Of a DNA stretch of 64,000 nucleotides, positions 1-11,057 are shown piece by piece. This DNA comes from Batillaria attramentaria (Eukaryota > Mollusca > Gastropoda > Batillariidae). Under the pieces are notes generated by a model, which worked only from the letters and a program-made list of their open reading frames with translations, ran no database searches and was not told the origin of the DNA. The translations under genes and the position numbers were made by a program. Within the stretch, counting starts at the first letter, position 1. Every line of letters starts with the position of its first letter. Location: the NCBI GenBank assembly GCA_018292915.2, contig JACVVK020000015.1, positions 2,971,001-3,035,000 of the forward strand. Reading direction: 5' to 3'.

Positions 1-3000
1 GATCTTCAACAGAATCTGCTCCAGTCCCTCCGCAGACCTGACTGTCAGACCGCTTGCAAAGTGTGCATCTCAAACATTTTCACATCTCGCAGCTCCCAGT
101 CTCACCATGAAGAAGAAACCACAGCTCAGAAAACGGAATCGCAATCTTCCCTTGGGGACTCGATGGGTTTGGAACTTCAGCTGCTGGTGTCAGCATGTCC
201 TGTGAAGACGGTTTTAGTTTTGAGAGAATTTTGTCAGCTGTTGTGTTCGTCCGAAGCTGGCGAGGGTGCGTTTACAGGGGGCATGCAGGGGAAGATGTCT
301 TCTTTGCTTGGAGAGGTGGAGATGAGGGAGGAAGAAGAGGAAAGGAAGAGACAGAATCCAGGTTTAGCTGAAGTGATAGAGAGAGTGCAGAGACAATTGC
401 CTTATTGGAAACGTGAGTTTCTCTCTCCGTCTTGGTGTGTGTGCGTTTGTGTGGGTGGGTGTGAGTGCGTTGATGGTAAAGATCGAGTGCTTCAGTGTTT
501 GATTTGTTATTTTCCTTTTTTTTTCCCCCAGGGTGCTTGGACTTTGGTCTTGCCAAACGAGATCTCCATGGATGGTGGTACTCTGGGTGAGTAGTAGAAA
601 CATACACATGTATGTATGGGAAGCAAGGAGGCATAGACAGAAAACATTGGAAAGGACTGAGGAAAAGAAATCTAACAGCGTGTGTGTCACTGCTTATGTG
701 TGTGTTATCTAATAAAGAGCATCTTCAAGTCCTGTTTTGTAACAAAAAAAAAGAAAAAAAAAAGGTTGATTATGTCTGTGTGTATATATATATACCAGTC
801 GATTGTGTTTTCAGGATACTTCCTAATGATTCTCTTTTTCACCAGTTTCTTGGATTTGTTGAGAGGGAAGCCCCAAGTTCTTCACAGAGAGTCCGACGTG
901 AAGAATCTGCTGTCTGTCTTGGCAGATGCGGTGAAGAATGTGTCGCAGCCTGAAGCAGACAAACGCATTGCACACTTAGCTGAGGTTAGAGTTTGATGAA
1001 AAGGTCTATGTGTGTATCCTTTTTCTTTTTCTCTTCTCCACTTATTTGTTATTTCTGGCCTTTTCTGCTGATGCAGTTTGTCCCTTTCTGAGCCTTTGGA
1101 ATGAGACTGTTGGAAAATGATTTGTTACTGATGTTTTCTTTGGTTTGGTCTGCTTTGTCTTCTGCATGGGGTGGTTTTGGTTTTCATTTGCTTGTGCTTT
1201 AAAAAAAAAAGAAGCAATTGTTAGGAGTGGGTTTGAGGATGAGAATTTACTGTAAATCCTTTTTTTTTTTCCAGTTTATTAGCATAGGTATAGGTACAGC
1301 ATGCTTCAATTCCTGCATGCATCAGTTTTTACTAAAGCCGTAAAGGCCATCATCGTTTATTTATCATCGTAAGACAGGCTGGTTGTTTCCAAGGATTTTT
1401 CATGGTTCATGGTTTTCCTGTGCAATTCTGTTGCAGTTGACTATGAGTTTATTTGCTCGCCTGCCCCTGCTGATGCAAGAGAAAGTAATTCTTGATCACT
1501 ACATGAATGTGGAGGTCCCGTGGCTGCCACTGGTAGAAAACTTTGATCAGGCGCTGACAGTAACTTTCAACAAATTGTCAGCCAGCTCAACTGCAAAGGT
1601 AACTTTTAACCTAAATTTGTGCTTGGTCCCAGCCCCATGCCAACTGCCCCAAGCCTGTCCATCACACCTCCTCCCCCCCCTAACCCCCCCCCCCCCCCCA
1701 CACACACATGCACATGCACACGCCCATGCCCCCATCTGTTTGTCTGTAGGAGTGTTTGCTCCATGGCCTTGTGGACAGTTTTTTTTATTGTTTATAAACT
1801 TTCTTTGATTGCCTTGCTTTTGTTGTGAGTGTGATTTGTTGATTCAAAATATTCTGTGCTTTATTGTATTTCTGTTCTTTTGTGATGTTAAACAGGACTT
1901 GAACGCAGTTCTGCAGCTAGCTTTTCATGACCCTGTGACCTTCATGGACCATGCTGTGAGAGTGGCTGTGGCTAATGCTGGTCAGGTGTCCTTGGTTGTG
2001 AAGGTTAGAAATAGAATTGGCGTATGGTCGAAACCTGTGTTTGACAACCACCTTTGTTATTTTAGACATTACGTGCCCCTAAAAATGAAACTGCAGGTTT
2101 ATCTAACTGTACCGGTGTATTGTACTGGTAAGTACATTTTGAACATATTAGAATTATATATTATTGTTATAGACCTGTCTCCATAGCATTAGCAGACCAT
2201 GATTTAAAACAAAATCTTTATTTTCATCATTGTAATATTTTGGTTTGTAGTTTGTTGAAAATCTGTTTGAGTATGTGTGTGAATACTGCACTGTAATAGT
2301 GTATAATGTTTATTTCTTCGTCTTCTTCTTTGTTGTTATCAAGCATACTCTACATGTATCAGAGGTGTGCTTTATGTGTTCCTTCATAAATTTCTGCATT
2401 CATCTTATGGAAGTTATGCATCGTAGGTTCTGCGGTTGATGCCAGCAGTGTGTAGGTGCACTCACCCACAAAATCATCCAGACAGCTCACTCCTGAGTCA
2501 CAGTATCCATGCTGCACTTCACGGTCATCCGCTGGACAGCAGAGAGCAGAAGAACATTATAACCCTTGTTTCTTCACTGGTGCAGGTGAGTATTACATGT
2601 GGAGCGCATTCTAAGCTAGCTGACAGGCCATTAGTTTTTGTGTTGGTTGTAAGAGCAAGAAGAGGAGTTGTACTGTTTGTACCAACATCAAAAACCTTGA
2701 GAACAGTGCAAGTAGAGTATTGTTGTGGGATGTTGGGTTGTTTGTTTGTTTTTTTGTTTAATGAGACTAATGTTCTGGTGGAAGATGACCACATTCTGCT
2801 ACAGTGTGAAAGTTGTTATGTAATGATCATGCATTTCTTTTTCATAATTTTGTAAGGCTTATGACACGCACGAGACATTTATTCAAACAAACGTGGAAAA
2901 CAGCTCAAAACATGTTCCAGAAAAAGTAGGGCAGAAGCACATTTACCCAGGGATGACAACAGTCTCGCCGTTCTCCGCCGTTCCGCTGTCTTAAAAAAAA

Positions 3001-6000
3001 AATCTACGCTGTTCTAAAAAAATCTCTGCCGAAAAAAAAAAAAAGCTGAAAAGAAATTAAAAAATCAAAGCCGTAGAACTTCGTCACTGAGCGATTTTCC
3101 TCCGCTGATCGAAAGGCAGCTTATTCCCAAATGGGATGGTTTGTACTCGGCTGACAAGCACTGCCTAGTAAGCTTAAGTTGGCCTCCTTTCGCAGCAGTG
3201 TGAGTCGACTCATTTAAGAGTGATCATGGCGGAGGAACCTGTGAAAAAAAGAAAAAGTATCCAAATCGTTGGAAAGACAAGTGGTTAGATGAAGTGGTGT
3301 GCGAGAGTAGAGTTGGTGATGCCGTTCGTAAACTCAACGAAGTGTGGCGTTATGTGTGCCGTGCGACAAGAAAATCAACTACGCAAGCCGGCCCCCAGAC
3401 CCCCGGGAAAATCTCCTCTGCTTCCTTAAAAGTTGTTGTCATCCCTGTTTACCAGCATTTCACACGAGAAACACGGAAAAACACCATGTTCGCTGTTTGT
3501 TTGGACTAAAAACACTCCCATGTGGCATCAGGCTTACATTGTGTGCATGGTTGTGCGTACCCGTTTCAGACCCATGGACAAGAGAATGGCACGGCCCTCC
3601 TCCTATCTCCAGCAGAATTTCTAACAGCGTCTGTCCTGCCTAACATCACTCTCCCTACACCTTCAACCATCAGCCCTCCAGTCAGCATTGACTTTGCCCT
3701 GAGGCTTTTGATTGGTGTTCTTGGGGCCACTTTGAAGGCTGGCCTCACTGATTGGCTGAACGAGGTGCACCCTGCCGCTTTGGCGGTGTGTTGTGCCGAA
3801 CTTGTAGATGAGTGTGTGGAGCTTGTGACAGATACTGGAGATGTGGATTTGAGAGCGAGGATCAGATCTCTTGTGCTGACAGTGCTGGAGCTCTTGCAGA
3901 GGCATCTCCATGCTGCAAAAATCTCTCTTGAAGGTCAGCATTGTTCGCATTTCAGTGTGTGGTCGTCATTCATTTGACAAGTTTGATTCAGTTATCATAT
4001 TAAATATTCTACTAATAAGTGAATAATGAAGATGCCTAAATTCTCTGAAAGGAGCAGTAATTTAAGTGGCGTATGCAGGGGTGGCAGATTTCCGATTCAG
4101 ACTGGATTTCTGATTTCAAATTTCACATAAACCCAGATTTCCAATTTGGCACAAAATCGTATGTCCATTTTTTTTTGGGGGGGGGGGGGGGGGGATTCCG
4201 ATTTGTGGTAAGGTGGAACTTTCGCGAGACCGTCTTCGGCAGAGTACAAGTTGGAATTCCCCCCCTCACCTAGAAACACTTTTAACCGCAAAATCGCAAA
4301 AAAGAAACAGGTGGCGCGTGCAGGCGGCAAGCTCTCGTGCTGCACATATTCACGTAGTTTGGTTTGACAAAACATCTTGAAGTGGTTTTAGATTTGTAGG
4401 TCCCGTGTTGCCAGCACCCCTGCATACGAAAAATAATTATGTCTGTGTTGCAGACAGCAGTCTGCGCTGGGTACAGGATAGATGTGCGACGCTGGACTGG
4501 ACTGTACTAGCGTACTTGGCAGATATCTTGAAGCCAGTTTCCGAGGGTGAAGCCAACCAGGTTTGTTGAGCTTTTCCTTGTCTTCATTTTAGTGAATGGT
4601 AAGGTGGTATGGTATGGTAGACTTCTCCTTGGTGCACATATCCATCTCTGCTGAAATGCTCACGGCGCCGCAGGGCTGGAGGACGAAGCATTGAAAGCCT
4701 GCTGCCGATAAGCGCTACTTTATGTGCAAACCTCCACCCTGCTATGCACTCTGGTGTGTGCGACAGTATTTCTGTTTACCACGACACCGGCCACAGCCTA
4801 CTCTTCTTCAAAAGATGAACGTGGGATTTTTAGCGTGCACACTTGATGTATGTGCGTGCGTGTGTACATGAAGGCGAGACAGGCACCGTAAACGAGTCTG
4901 CACGTGGATTTGACTCAATAATTATGGTAAGGAAAACTCCTACCATATTCCTGCCCACCGGGGACTCGAACCAGGCAGCTCAGGACCCGAAGTCGGATGC
5001 CTTAACCACTAGACCAAATCCCCTGTGAACATAAGAGAACATAAGAATACATGTACTGAGGGCAGCAGTCATGTCTCAGAGACAGTCTGTTTGCTGCCTG
5101 TGCAACCATTTCACTGGTTCTGTGAAAGGTAATGGGTAGTTTGAAACACAGCTGTTGCATTTTGCTGTATTGTAGTGTATATTGTGATCTGGACAGTCAT
5201 TTTAACTTTTGCTTACACATTGTCTCTTTTCTGAAAGCTGCTGAGCTGTCTTGCAGTGGAGTGTGTGAGACAGGCTTCATCAGACCCTCTGTCCTTGCTG
5301 CGTCTTGCGGCAGTCAGTGACGCTGCGGAGAGAGAAGTGCTTCAGTTGGTCCATAGTTCAGCTGAAGCTGTTACTGATGAAGCTGCCATACTGAAATCTC
5401 TTTGTGAGGTTTGTCACCCTGAATTGAATCTTTATGTGAATTTGTGCCAGAAGGTTTTTTTTTTTTTTTTTTTTGATGATGGATGTTTTCATGAGGATAG
5501 ACTTCTGCTTGAAAAAAATTGTTTATAAAGTGATGAGCTGAATACATAAAAAGATACTGTGGTGAAAATTTTAAGTTCGTCACCCAGCTGAATAAACAGC
5601 GAGTAAATTTCACCTGTTTATCCCTGGTGGACATACTCTCAGTATGCCCTGCAGCTCAGTTTGCTCACTATTTTGATTGCCATGATTAAAAGAAATTTGT
5701 CCTCACAGTTTCATGGGATTATCATCTTTTAATTATGGAAACACTGTATAGAAGAATTTTTCAAGCAAGTCTGTCCTCTCAAGAAAATGCCTTAGTGTGG
5801 TTTCATGTTATGAAAATTAACGGTGATTATGTGCATACATATGCTAGTTTTTGTGCAGTATAGATCCCCTCGAGGCACACTCAGATATAAACTGTGACAT
5901 TGATTGTTCTGGGAGGTGGTAATGATGCTGGTGTGTGATCTTATGCATGTTTGTGATACAATGTATAAGACATATGTGTGCAGTTTACATTTTGTTTGAC

Positions 6001-7557
6001 AGTTGCTGCCTCACTTGTTGGTGTCAGAAGTGAAGAGGGTGGTGAGAGCGTTGTCTGCCCTCATCAGTGCTGGTCATTTGGATGTCTCCTTCCGATGTGT
6101 GTTTGCCGACTCAATCACGATCACAGCTTTCAAAGGTAAATAATTCAGATATCTATTGCGGGACTTGTGTGCAATCACAGTTTTCAGACAAAGGAAAAAA
6201 GTGAAGAAAAGGTCTTGCTGCAGTGTTCCTTAATCACGCATATATATATGTGACCGTCCACGAGAAAACCCGGCGTAAGACGCACGCTGCTGTTCCGAGC
6301 TAGAGGCTAACAAAGGTCAGCGGGTGCTATCTGGATGATTTGAGATTTTGCCAAAATCAGGTAGTTCTGCCCTTAAATTATGATGTCTTAAAAGGAGTTT
6401 TTTGGCACTGTAAAGAGCAAGGCTGTTTCTTTAAGATGGCTCCAAAAACGAAAAATTGGAAGGTCACATATGTGCATCGTTTACACAGACATTCCAGAAT
6501 CTGACTCAGAGATTTTAGAGCTGTACGTCATTAATTTTACAAAATGACCCTCTGACTTTTATGGAGAGATCAAGGTGACGCTCATTTTTGAAAGCTGTGA
6601 GGAACACTGTTGCTGCACCTCAGTGTATGGCAACACTGGTCGCAGTGCAGTCAGATTTGCACCCCCCAAGAAAAGGAATAGGGTAACCGAAAGTGACATG
6701 CACACTATGGACATGCATCATTGCTTTGTGGAATAACATTTAGTCTTTACAAGTTTTCTGTTGATCAGAAGCACACTCAGAAGTTTGTGTCTCCCAACTG
6801 TTGATGGACGCAGCAGTACTGATGAGCCAGAACCAACAGTTATGTGTGTCACAGAGTTCCTGCCACAACCTGGCTCAAGTCTTGGTAGCTGGTTTACAGG
6901 TACAGAATGGTTTCTGCTATTTTAGAATAAAATGTGAATATTGCTATGTGTGTATGTGTGTCTGCAAAAAAAGTTGACTTTATCACTGAAGTAGATAAAG
7001 GCCCCAATTATTTGTGCAATGGCAGATCTCGACCTGGAAGGTATGCAGATTATACACCCACCCACCCCTCCAAAACAAACGAACTTCATGTTGGGTTTTC
7101 TGTTCTGGTCTTCCCGTTTCCCTTGTTGTTTGTTGGTCAAACACCTGTATGTACATTTTATGTAGGTGTTCTCTGCATTTCTACTGTTTTCCCAGTGTGT
7201 AAATTTGCACTTCCCCTGAGTTTGAAGTTACCCTTGAACCTTTTTTTTTTCCCTAAACAGGAGATTCTACAACGCATTAACAGACAGCCCCACTCTACAT
7301 CATCAGTATTCCTGATCCAGCAGATTTTCTGCCATGTCTGCATCATCATGTCTTCTGCACCTGAAGTTATGCTCGATTCACTGTTCGTCGTTTTGCTGGA
7401 TTTGTTGACCAAGTTGCCACAAGACAGTGTCTCAGCCCCTGAGAAAAACATGCAGTTGATGTTTGATGTATTGGGGCCAGGTATTGAGCTCATACCGAAG
7501 GAGAGCATGCAACAGACATTGATGAAACGTCTGGAGAAGAGAGGTGTCAGTGGATAA
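1..7557 (+). CDS. Large helical protein, 3' part of gene (12 exons, N-terminus outside window); FIRRM/C1orf112-like candidate
   Basis: Twelve exons join in one frame with GT-AG sites: 1-412, 532-586, 846-984, 1437-1598, 1896-2003, 2427-2585, 3570-3933, 4454-4560, 5238-5408, 6003-6135, 6769-6899 and 7261-7557. They give 2238 bases, or 745 residues and a TAA stop; all phases agree. The gene begins before the window. The protein is leucine/valine-rich and helical throughout, as in HEAT-like scaffolds, with an acidic MREEEEERKR stretch near residue 105. I see no signal peptide, membrane segment or catalytic motif. Total length (about 850 aa if roughly 100 are missing), all-helical make-up and multi-exon structure would fit the FIGNL1-interacting recombination regulator FIRRM/C1orf112 (DUF4487), but I cannot confirm it from recalled sequence, so no symbol is given. 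Other large helical repair or TTT-type proteins are possible. The exon structure is firm; the identity is weak. Confidence 0.75.
2940..3227 (+). repeat. Low-complexity A-rich stretch preceding BED-like fragment
   Basis: It holds CCGTTCTCCGCCGTTCCG followed by several A-tracts, then leads directly into the BED-like fragment. It is probably the 5' non-coding part of the same decayed element. I see no coding signal in it. Confidence 0.25.
3228..3515 (+). pseudogene. Decayed BED-type zinc-finger (hAT transposase-like) fragment inside intron of gene 1
   Basis: An ATG at 3228 opens MAEEPVKKRK. After one frame slip it continues as KKYPNRWKDKWLDEVV, and after a second slip as EVALCVPCDKKINYAS. About 30 codons later comes HTRNTEKH. 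The lysine-rich start, aromatic WKxKWL segment, C-x2-C pair and later H-x-H-type pair resemble the N-terminal BED zinc finger of hAT transposases and derived host proteins. The frame breaks and position between exons at 2585 and 3570 argue against function. Assignment is by pattern only. Confidence 0.4.
4168..4194 (+). repeat. T9-G18 compound homopolymer
   Basis: A T run passes directly into an 18-base G run. It lies in the intron between the exons ending at 3933 and starting at 4454. Confidence 0.9.
4600..5033 (-). mobile_element. tRNA-headed SINE, family A
   Basis: Read on the minus strand, it begins GGGGATTTGGTCTAGTGGTT (A-box-like), has the B-box-like GGTTCGAGTCCCC, then a body with the GTTTACGGTGCCTGTCTCGC and GAAGAAGAGTAGGCTGTGGC words, and ends in a repeated TACCATACC tail. 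Related copies lie at 38697-39060 (+) and 28138-28431 (+, 5'-truncated). Shared head, body and tail in both orientations mark a retroposed family rather than a tRNA gene. Confidence 0.75.
6246..6471. mobile_element. Short MITE with ATATGTGACC terminal inverted repeats
   Basis: ATATGTGACC at 6246-6255 is matched by GGTCACATAT at 6462-6471. The 226-base interior (ACCCGGCGTAAGACGC, AAGGAGTTTTTTGGCAC) has no open frame. It lies in the intron between 6135 and 6769. Confidence 0.5.
6478..6640 (-). repeat. Dispersed repeat family F, copy 1
   Basis: On the minus strand it reads CAGAGGGTCATTTTGTAAAA, then TACAGCTCTAAAATCTCTGA and GTCTGTGTAAACGATGC. The same order of words occurs at 13893-14080 and 63785-64000 on the plus strand. 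No coding capacity is seen. Confidence 0.6.
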
Positions 7558-7693
7558 ACGTTCGAGATGAACATGGATACAATGGATTGTAGAGTGCCGT
7601 ACACACTGTTTACTTCATAGCAGAAAGTTGTGCTGCTGTGTTTTTCACACTGGGTCTTCAGGTGTGGGAACATGAATATGCATGCAGATGAGA

Positions 7694-7699
7694 AATAAA
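7694..7699 (+). promoter_or_regulatory. Poly(A) signal of gene 1
   Basis: AATAAA lies 137 bases past the TAA stop of the 1-7557 gene, so the predicted 3' UTR is about 155 bases. A GT-rich stretch follows, as expected downstream of a cleavage site. Confidence 0.6.
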
Positions 7700-7752
7700 C
7701 TTCAGAAATGTGCATGTGTGTGTGCGTGTTTGTGACACAAAATATGAATTGG

Positions 7753-7758
7753 TTTATT
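7753..7758 (-). promoter_or_regulatory. Poly(A) signal of NFKBIL1
   Basis: TTTATT on the plus strand is AATAAA on the minus strand, 111 bases beyond the NFKBIL1 stop. Cleavage about 15-25 bases further would fall near 7730-7738, almost touching the predicted 3' end of the convergent gene. Confidence 0.55.
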
Positions 7759-7868
7759 CAAGAGAAGACAGCAACACAGTTCAGGCACTTTCAGTACTCT
7801 TTTCTTCATCTGTATACAGTTTACAAAATTCCCAGTCACTCTTACACACACACACAAACACACACTTT

Positions 7869-10800
7869 TTACTGATGACCATCTGTTAAAATGGTCTCTG
7901 CCCTCTTGTTGATTGCTTGTGAAATCTGCTTCACTCTCTCCAACACCTTGTCTTTGCTCTGTTCTTCAATCCTCTCACCAAATTTCTGCAGGAATTTATC
8001 AGGATGCCATCGAACCTGCTGCTGTTTCACATACTTCTTGAGTGCTGTCTTGCATTTGATGCCTAAATCACAGAACAAGACGTCCATCACAGACTCTATG
8101 CTGCCTTTGCTTGGCCAGGGTATGTCCCTAAAGCCCAGCACAAGTCCGCTTTCGTCTGTCAATACAGTCTGGTAATTCGTTTCATACGCAGTTCTCTTCT
8201 TCTTGTACTGGGCCTGCTTTTCTTTTTCCTCCTGGAGTCTGTAAGCTTCCTGCATCTTAGCTCGCGCCTTCCTCAGCTCTTCTTCGTCCAGAGCACCCTT
8301 CTTAGCAGACGAGGGGCCAGGGTTGTTCTCGGAGTCTTGATGTGCGTGTGGTCTCTTTCTGCCTTTTCCTCTGCTGGGGAGTCTGTAGCTGCCCTGGTGG
8401 CGCCGTTGCTCAGCTTCCCTCCACATGCGGTGTGCCCATTCCTCACGCGTCTCCTTCTGGGTTTCCTGGGCAAAATCTGCAAAGGCAAATTGTACACCTC
8501 ATACTTCTTAAAAGTCCATACAAAAATATCAGTTTTACTTGAAATCTTCAAAACACTGGGAGCCAATTCAAGCAACGAATGTGCAATCTGCAGCGGTCTT
8601 GGGCATAGCAGGGAAGGCCCACGCCTTGCACAATAGTGGCTCCTACTGGTGTGCAGTGGCTTGTTCTTTTTAACAAGTCTTTACCTCCTTCTAGCCAAAA
8701 CCTATTTCTCTCTCGTACTCCAGATCTACACAAAAAAGAACTCGAACCAGGGGCGGTCGGTGGTCTAGTGGTTAAGAGACTTGTCACCAATGCGAGAGGT
8801 TAGGGGTTCGAGTCCCACTCGGGGCAAAGAATTTTTCCTTCTCGTATGTGGCACCGTTCATTCGGGCCGATCGTCGGGGGGTTCTCTCCGGGTACTCCGG
8901 CTTCCTCCCCCTCTGCTTTGGAAATGTTCAGCCCACCAAATTTGAAAAACACATACAATTCTAAATTCCGAAATTTAAATAGCTGAGCTGACCCTTCGCA
9001 CCACGTGATTGTAATGTGTTTATGTCCAGTGTGTGAGAGAATGCGTGTGATTCACGTGAGCGTGCGTGTTGGGTTCAGTTCGCGGCGCTTTGAGCTGATT
9101 CATGAAATTGGGTAAAGCGCCTATACAATACTCATCATTATTATTATTATTAAACACACATGGCCAAAACCAAACTTCTGACATGTAAGTGCATATGTAT
9201 ATACTGAAAAGAAATCATACTACAAATCATACTAGAAAACTTTGGTTTTAACCTTGCAAAATTATCATCCACTGTGACATTCCAGACATCACTTTATTTA
9301 GTATGCTCAAATAGAAACGGAAACGGTAATGACTGCGAAGTGGTTACAAGTTAAGCAAATAAAAGCGACACAAAAGGGACAGAAACCACTTAACTTTGAC
9401 AAAGTGGTTTCTGTCCCTTTTGTGTCGCTTTTATTAGTATGCTCAGTCTCTCTTGAGGAATGCATAAACTGGGGATGAAATGTACGAAAGGCCATCATCA
9501 CCCACCGCTCTCATAATCATTATAGCGCCCGAAGAAGTCTGCACTTTCACTTTCAAATTCCCTGGCCAGTTTCTCTTTCCAATCATCATCTGGTGGAGGG
9601 TCTGCATGGGAACTCGATGGCTGGAACACAGAGACAAAATACACATGCATCAAGGTAACTTTAAAATCAGACAGACATGTGCTAATCTGAAGAAAATTTA
9701 GCTCCAGATAATTTGTCTTTCAGAGTGATTAGCAAATAAGTTTATCAGCATGCTATTAGGATTAATGATGAATGAAATTTACTCTATCTGAAGTCTTTTT
9801 TTTTATATATTTTTTTTAACCTCCATTGTAAAATTGCAGCATATGATAGTCCCACTTACACAGACTCACTGATGAATAAACAGGCATATTAAGTGTTTTT
9901 TTGTTTTGTTTTTTTTTTTGGGTGGTGGGGGGGGGGGGGGGGCGTGTCGTGGTTAATTCATAACTGCCTAAAGTCTGCATTGGGAAAAGGCAGGCAAAAT
10001 TTTGTGTACACTGAAATATTAACTAGAGAGGCAAAGCCTCCATGGCTCCCTTGTGACAAGGGTCAAGGTCATTCACAAGTGTATGTAAAGCTCTTATCAC
10101 TATCATCACGGCAAGTAAAGTGTCTGGTGTTCCAAGTTCCTGGCAATATTACAATTTTCCCCCAAACAGTTTGCATGGCCTTGACCTTGGGTCAAGGTCA
10201 TTAAAATGAGATCACATCAATGTCTATTATTATGCCAAGTTTGACGCCTCTAGTATTTGTAGTTCCTCCGAAAACGGTAATGTTAAAATTCACAACAGAC
10301 AGCGTTAATGACCTTGACCTTCAGTCAAGGTCATTCAAAAAGGTAGGTCTCATTGCAGTCTATCATCATGCCCTATTTGGTGCCTCAACTGTTTGTTGTT
10401 TCAGAGAAAATGCCAAGGTTAAAGCTTCCCCAAAACAGCTTGCATGGCCTTGACCTTGACTAAAAGTCACTGAACACAGGTATGTCAGTGAAGGTGTTGC
10501 CAATATCTATCATCATGCAAAGTTTGATACTTCTGGTTCTTTTAGATTCCGAAAAAAATGCAAATGTAAAAATTTCCAAACAGACTGCTTTAATGACCTT
10601 GACCTTGGGTCAAGGTCATTTAAAATGGTATGTGTGCATAGGTCTTATCACTGTCTATCAGCACGCCAAGTTTGGCGCATCTGCTGTTTGTTATTTCTGA
10701 GAAAATGCCAATGTTAAGGTTTCACAAAAATAGCTTGTATGGCCTTGACCTTGACACAAGGCCATTGCATACATGTATATCTGTAAAGTTCTGATCAATG

Positions 10801-11025
10801 TCTATCATCATGCAAAGTTTCAAACCTCTGGTCTTTGTAGATTCCGTGAAAATGCCAATGTAAAATTTTCAAACAGACAGCGTTAGTGACCTTGACCTTG
10901 AGTCAAGGTCATTCAAAATGATATGTTTTGAAAGGTCTTATGGTTGTCTATCAGCATGCCAAGTTTGGTGTCTCTGCTGTTTGTAGTTTCTGAGAAAACG
11001 ACAACGTTAAAGTTTTCTGGACACA

Positions 11026-11057
<32 letters not shown>

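Noticed and set aside
9443..9646. 67-codon minus-strand frame over NFKBIL1 exon 4
   Set aside because: It is the wrong frame; the correct frame (DDDWKEKLAREFESESADFF) is set by the phase of exons 3 and 5.
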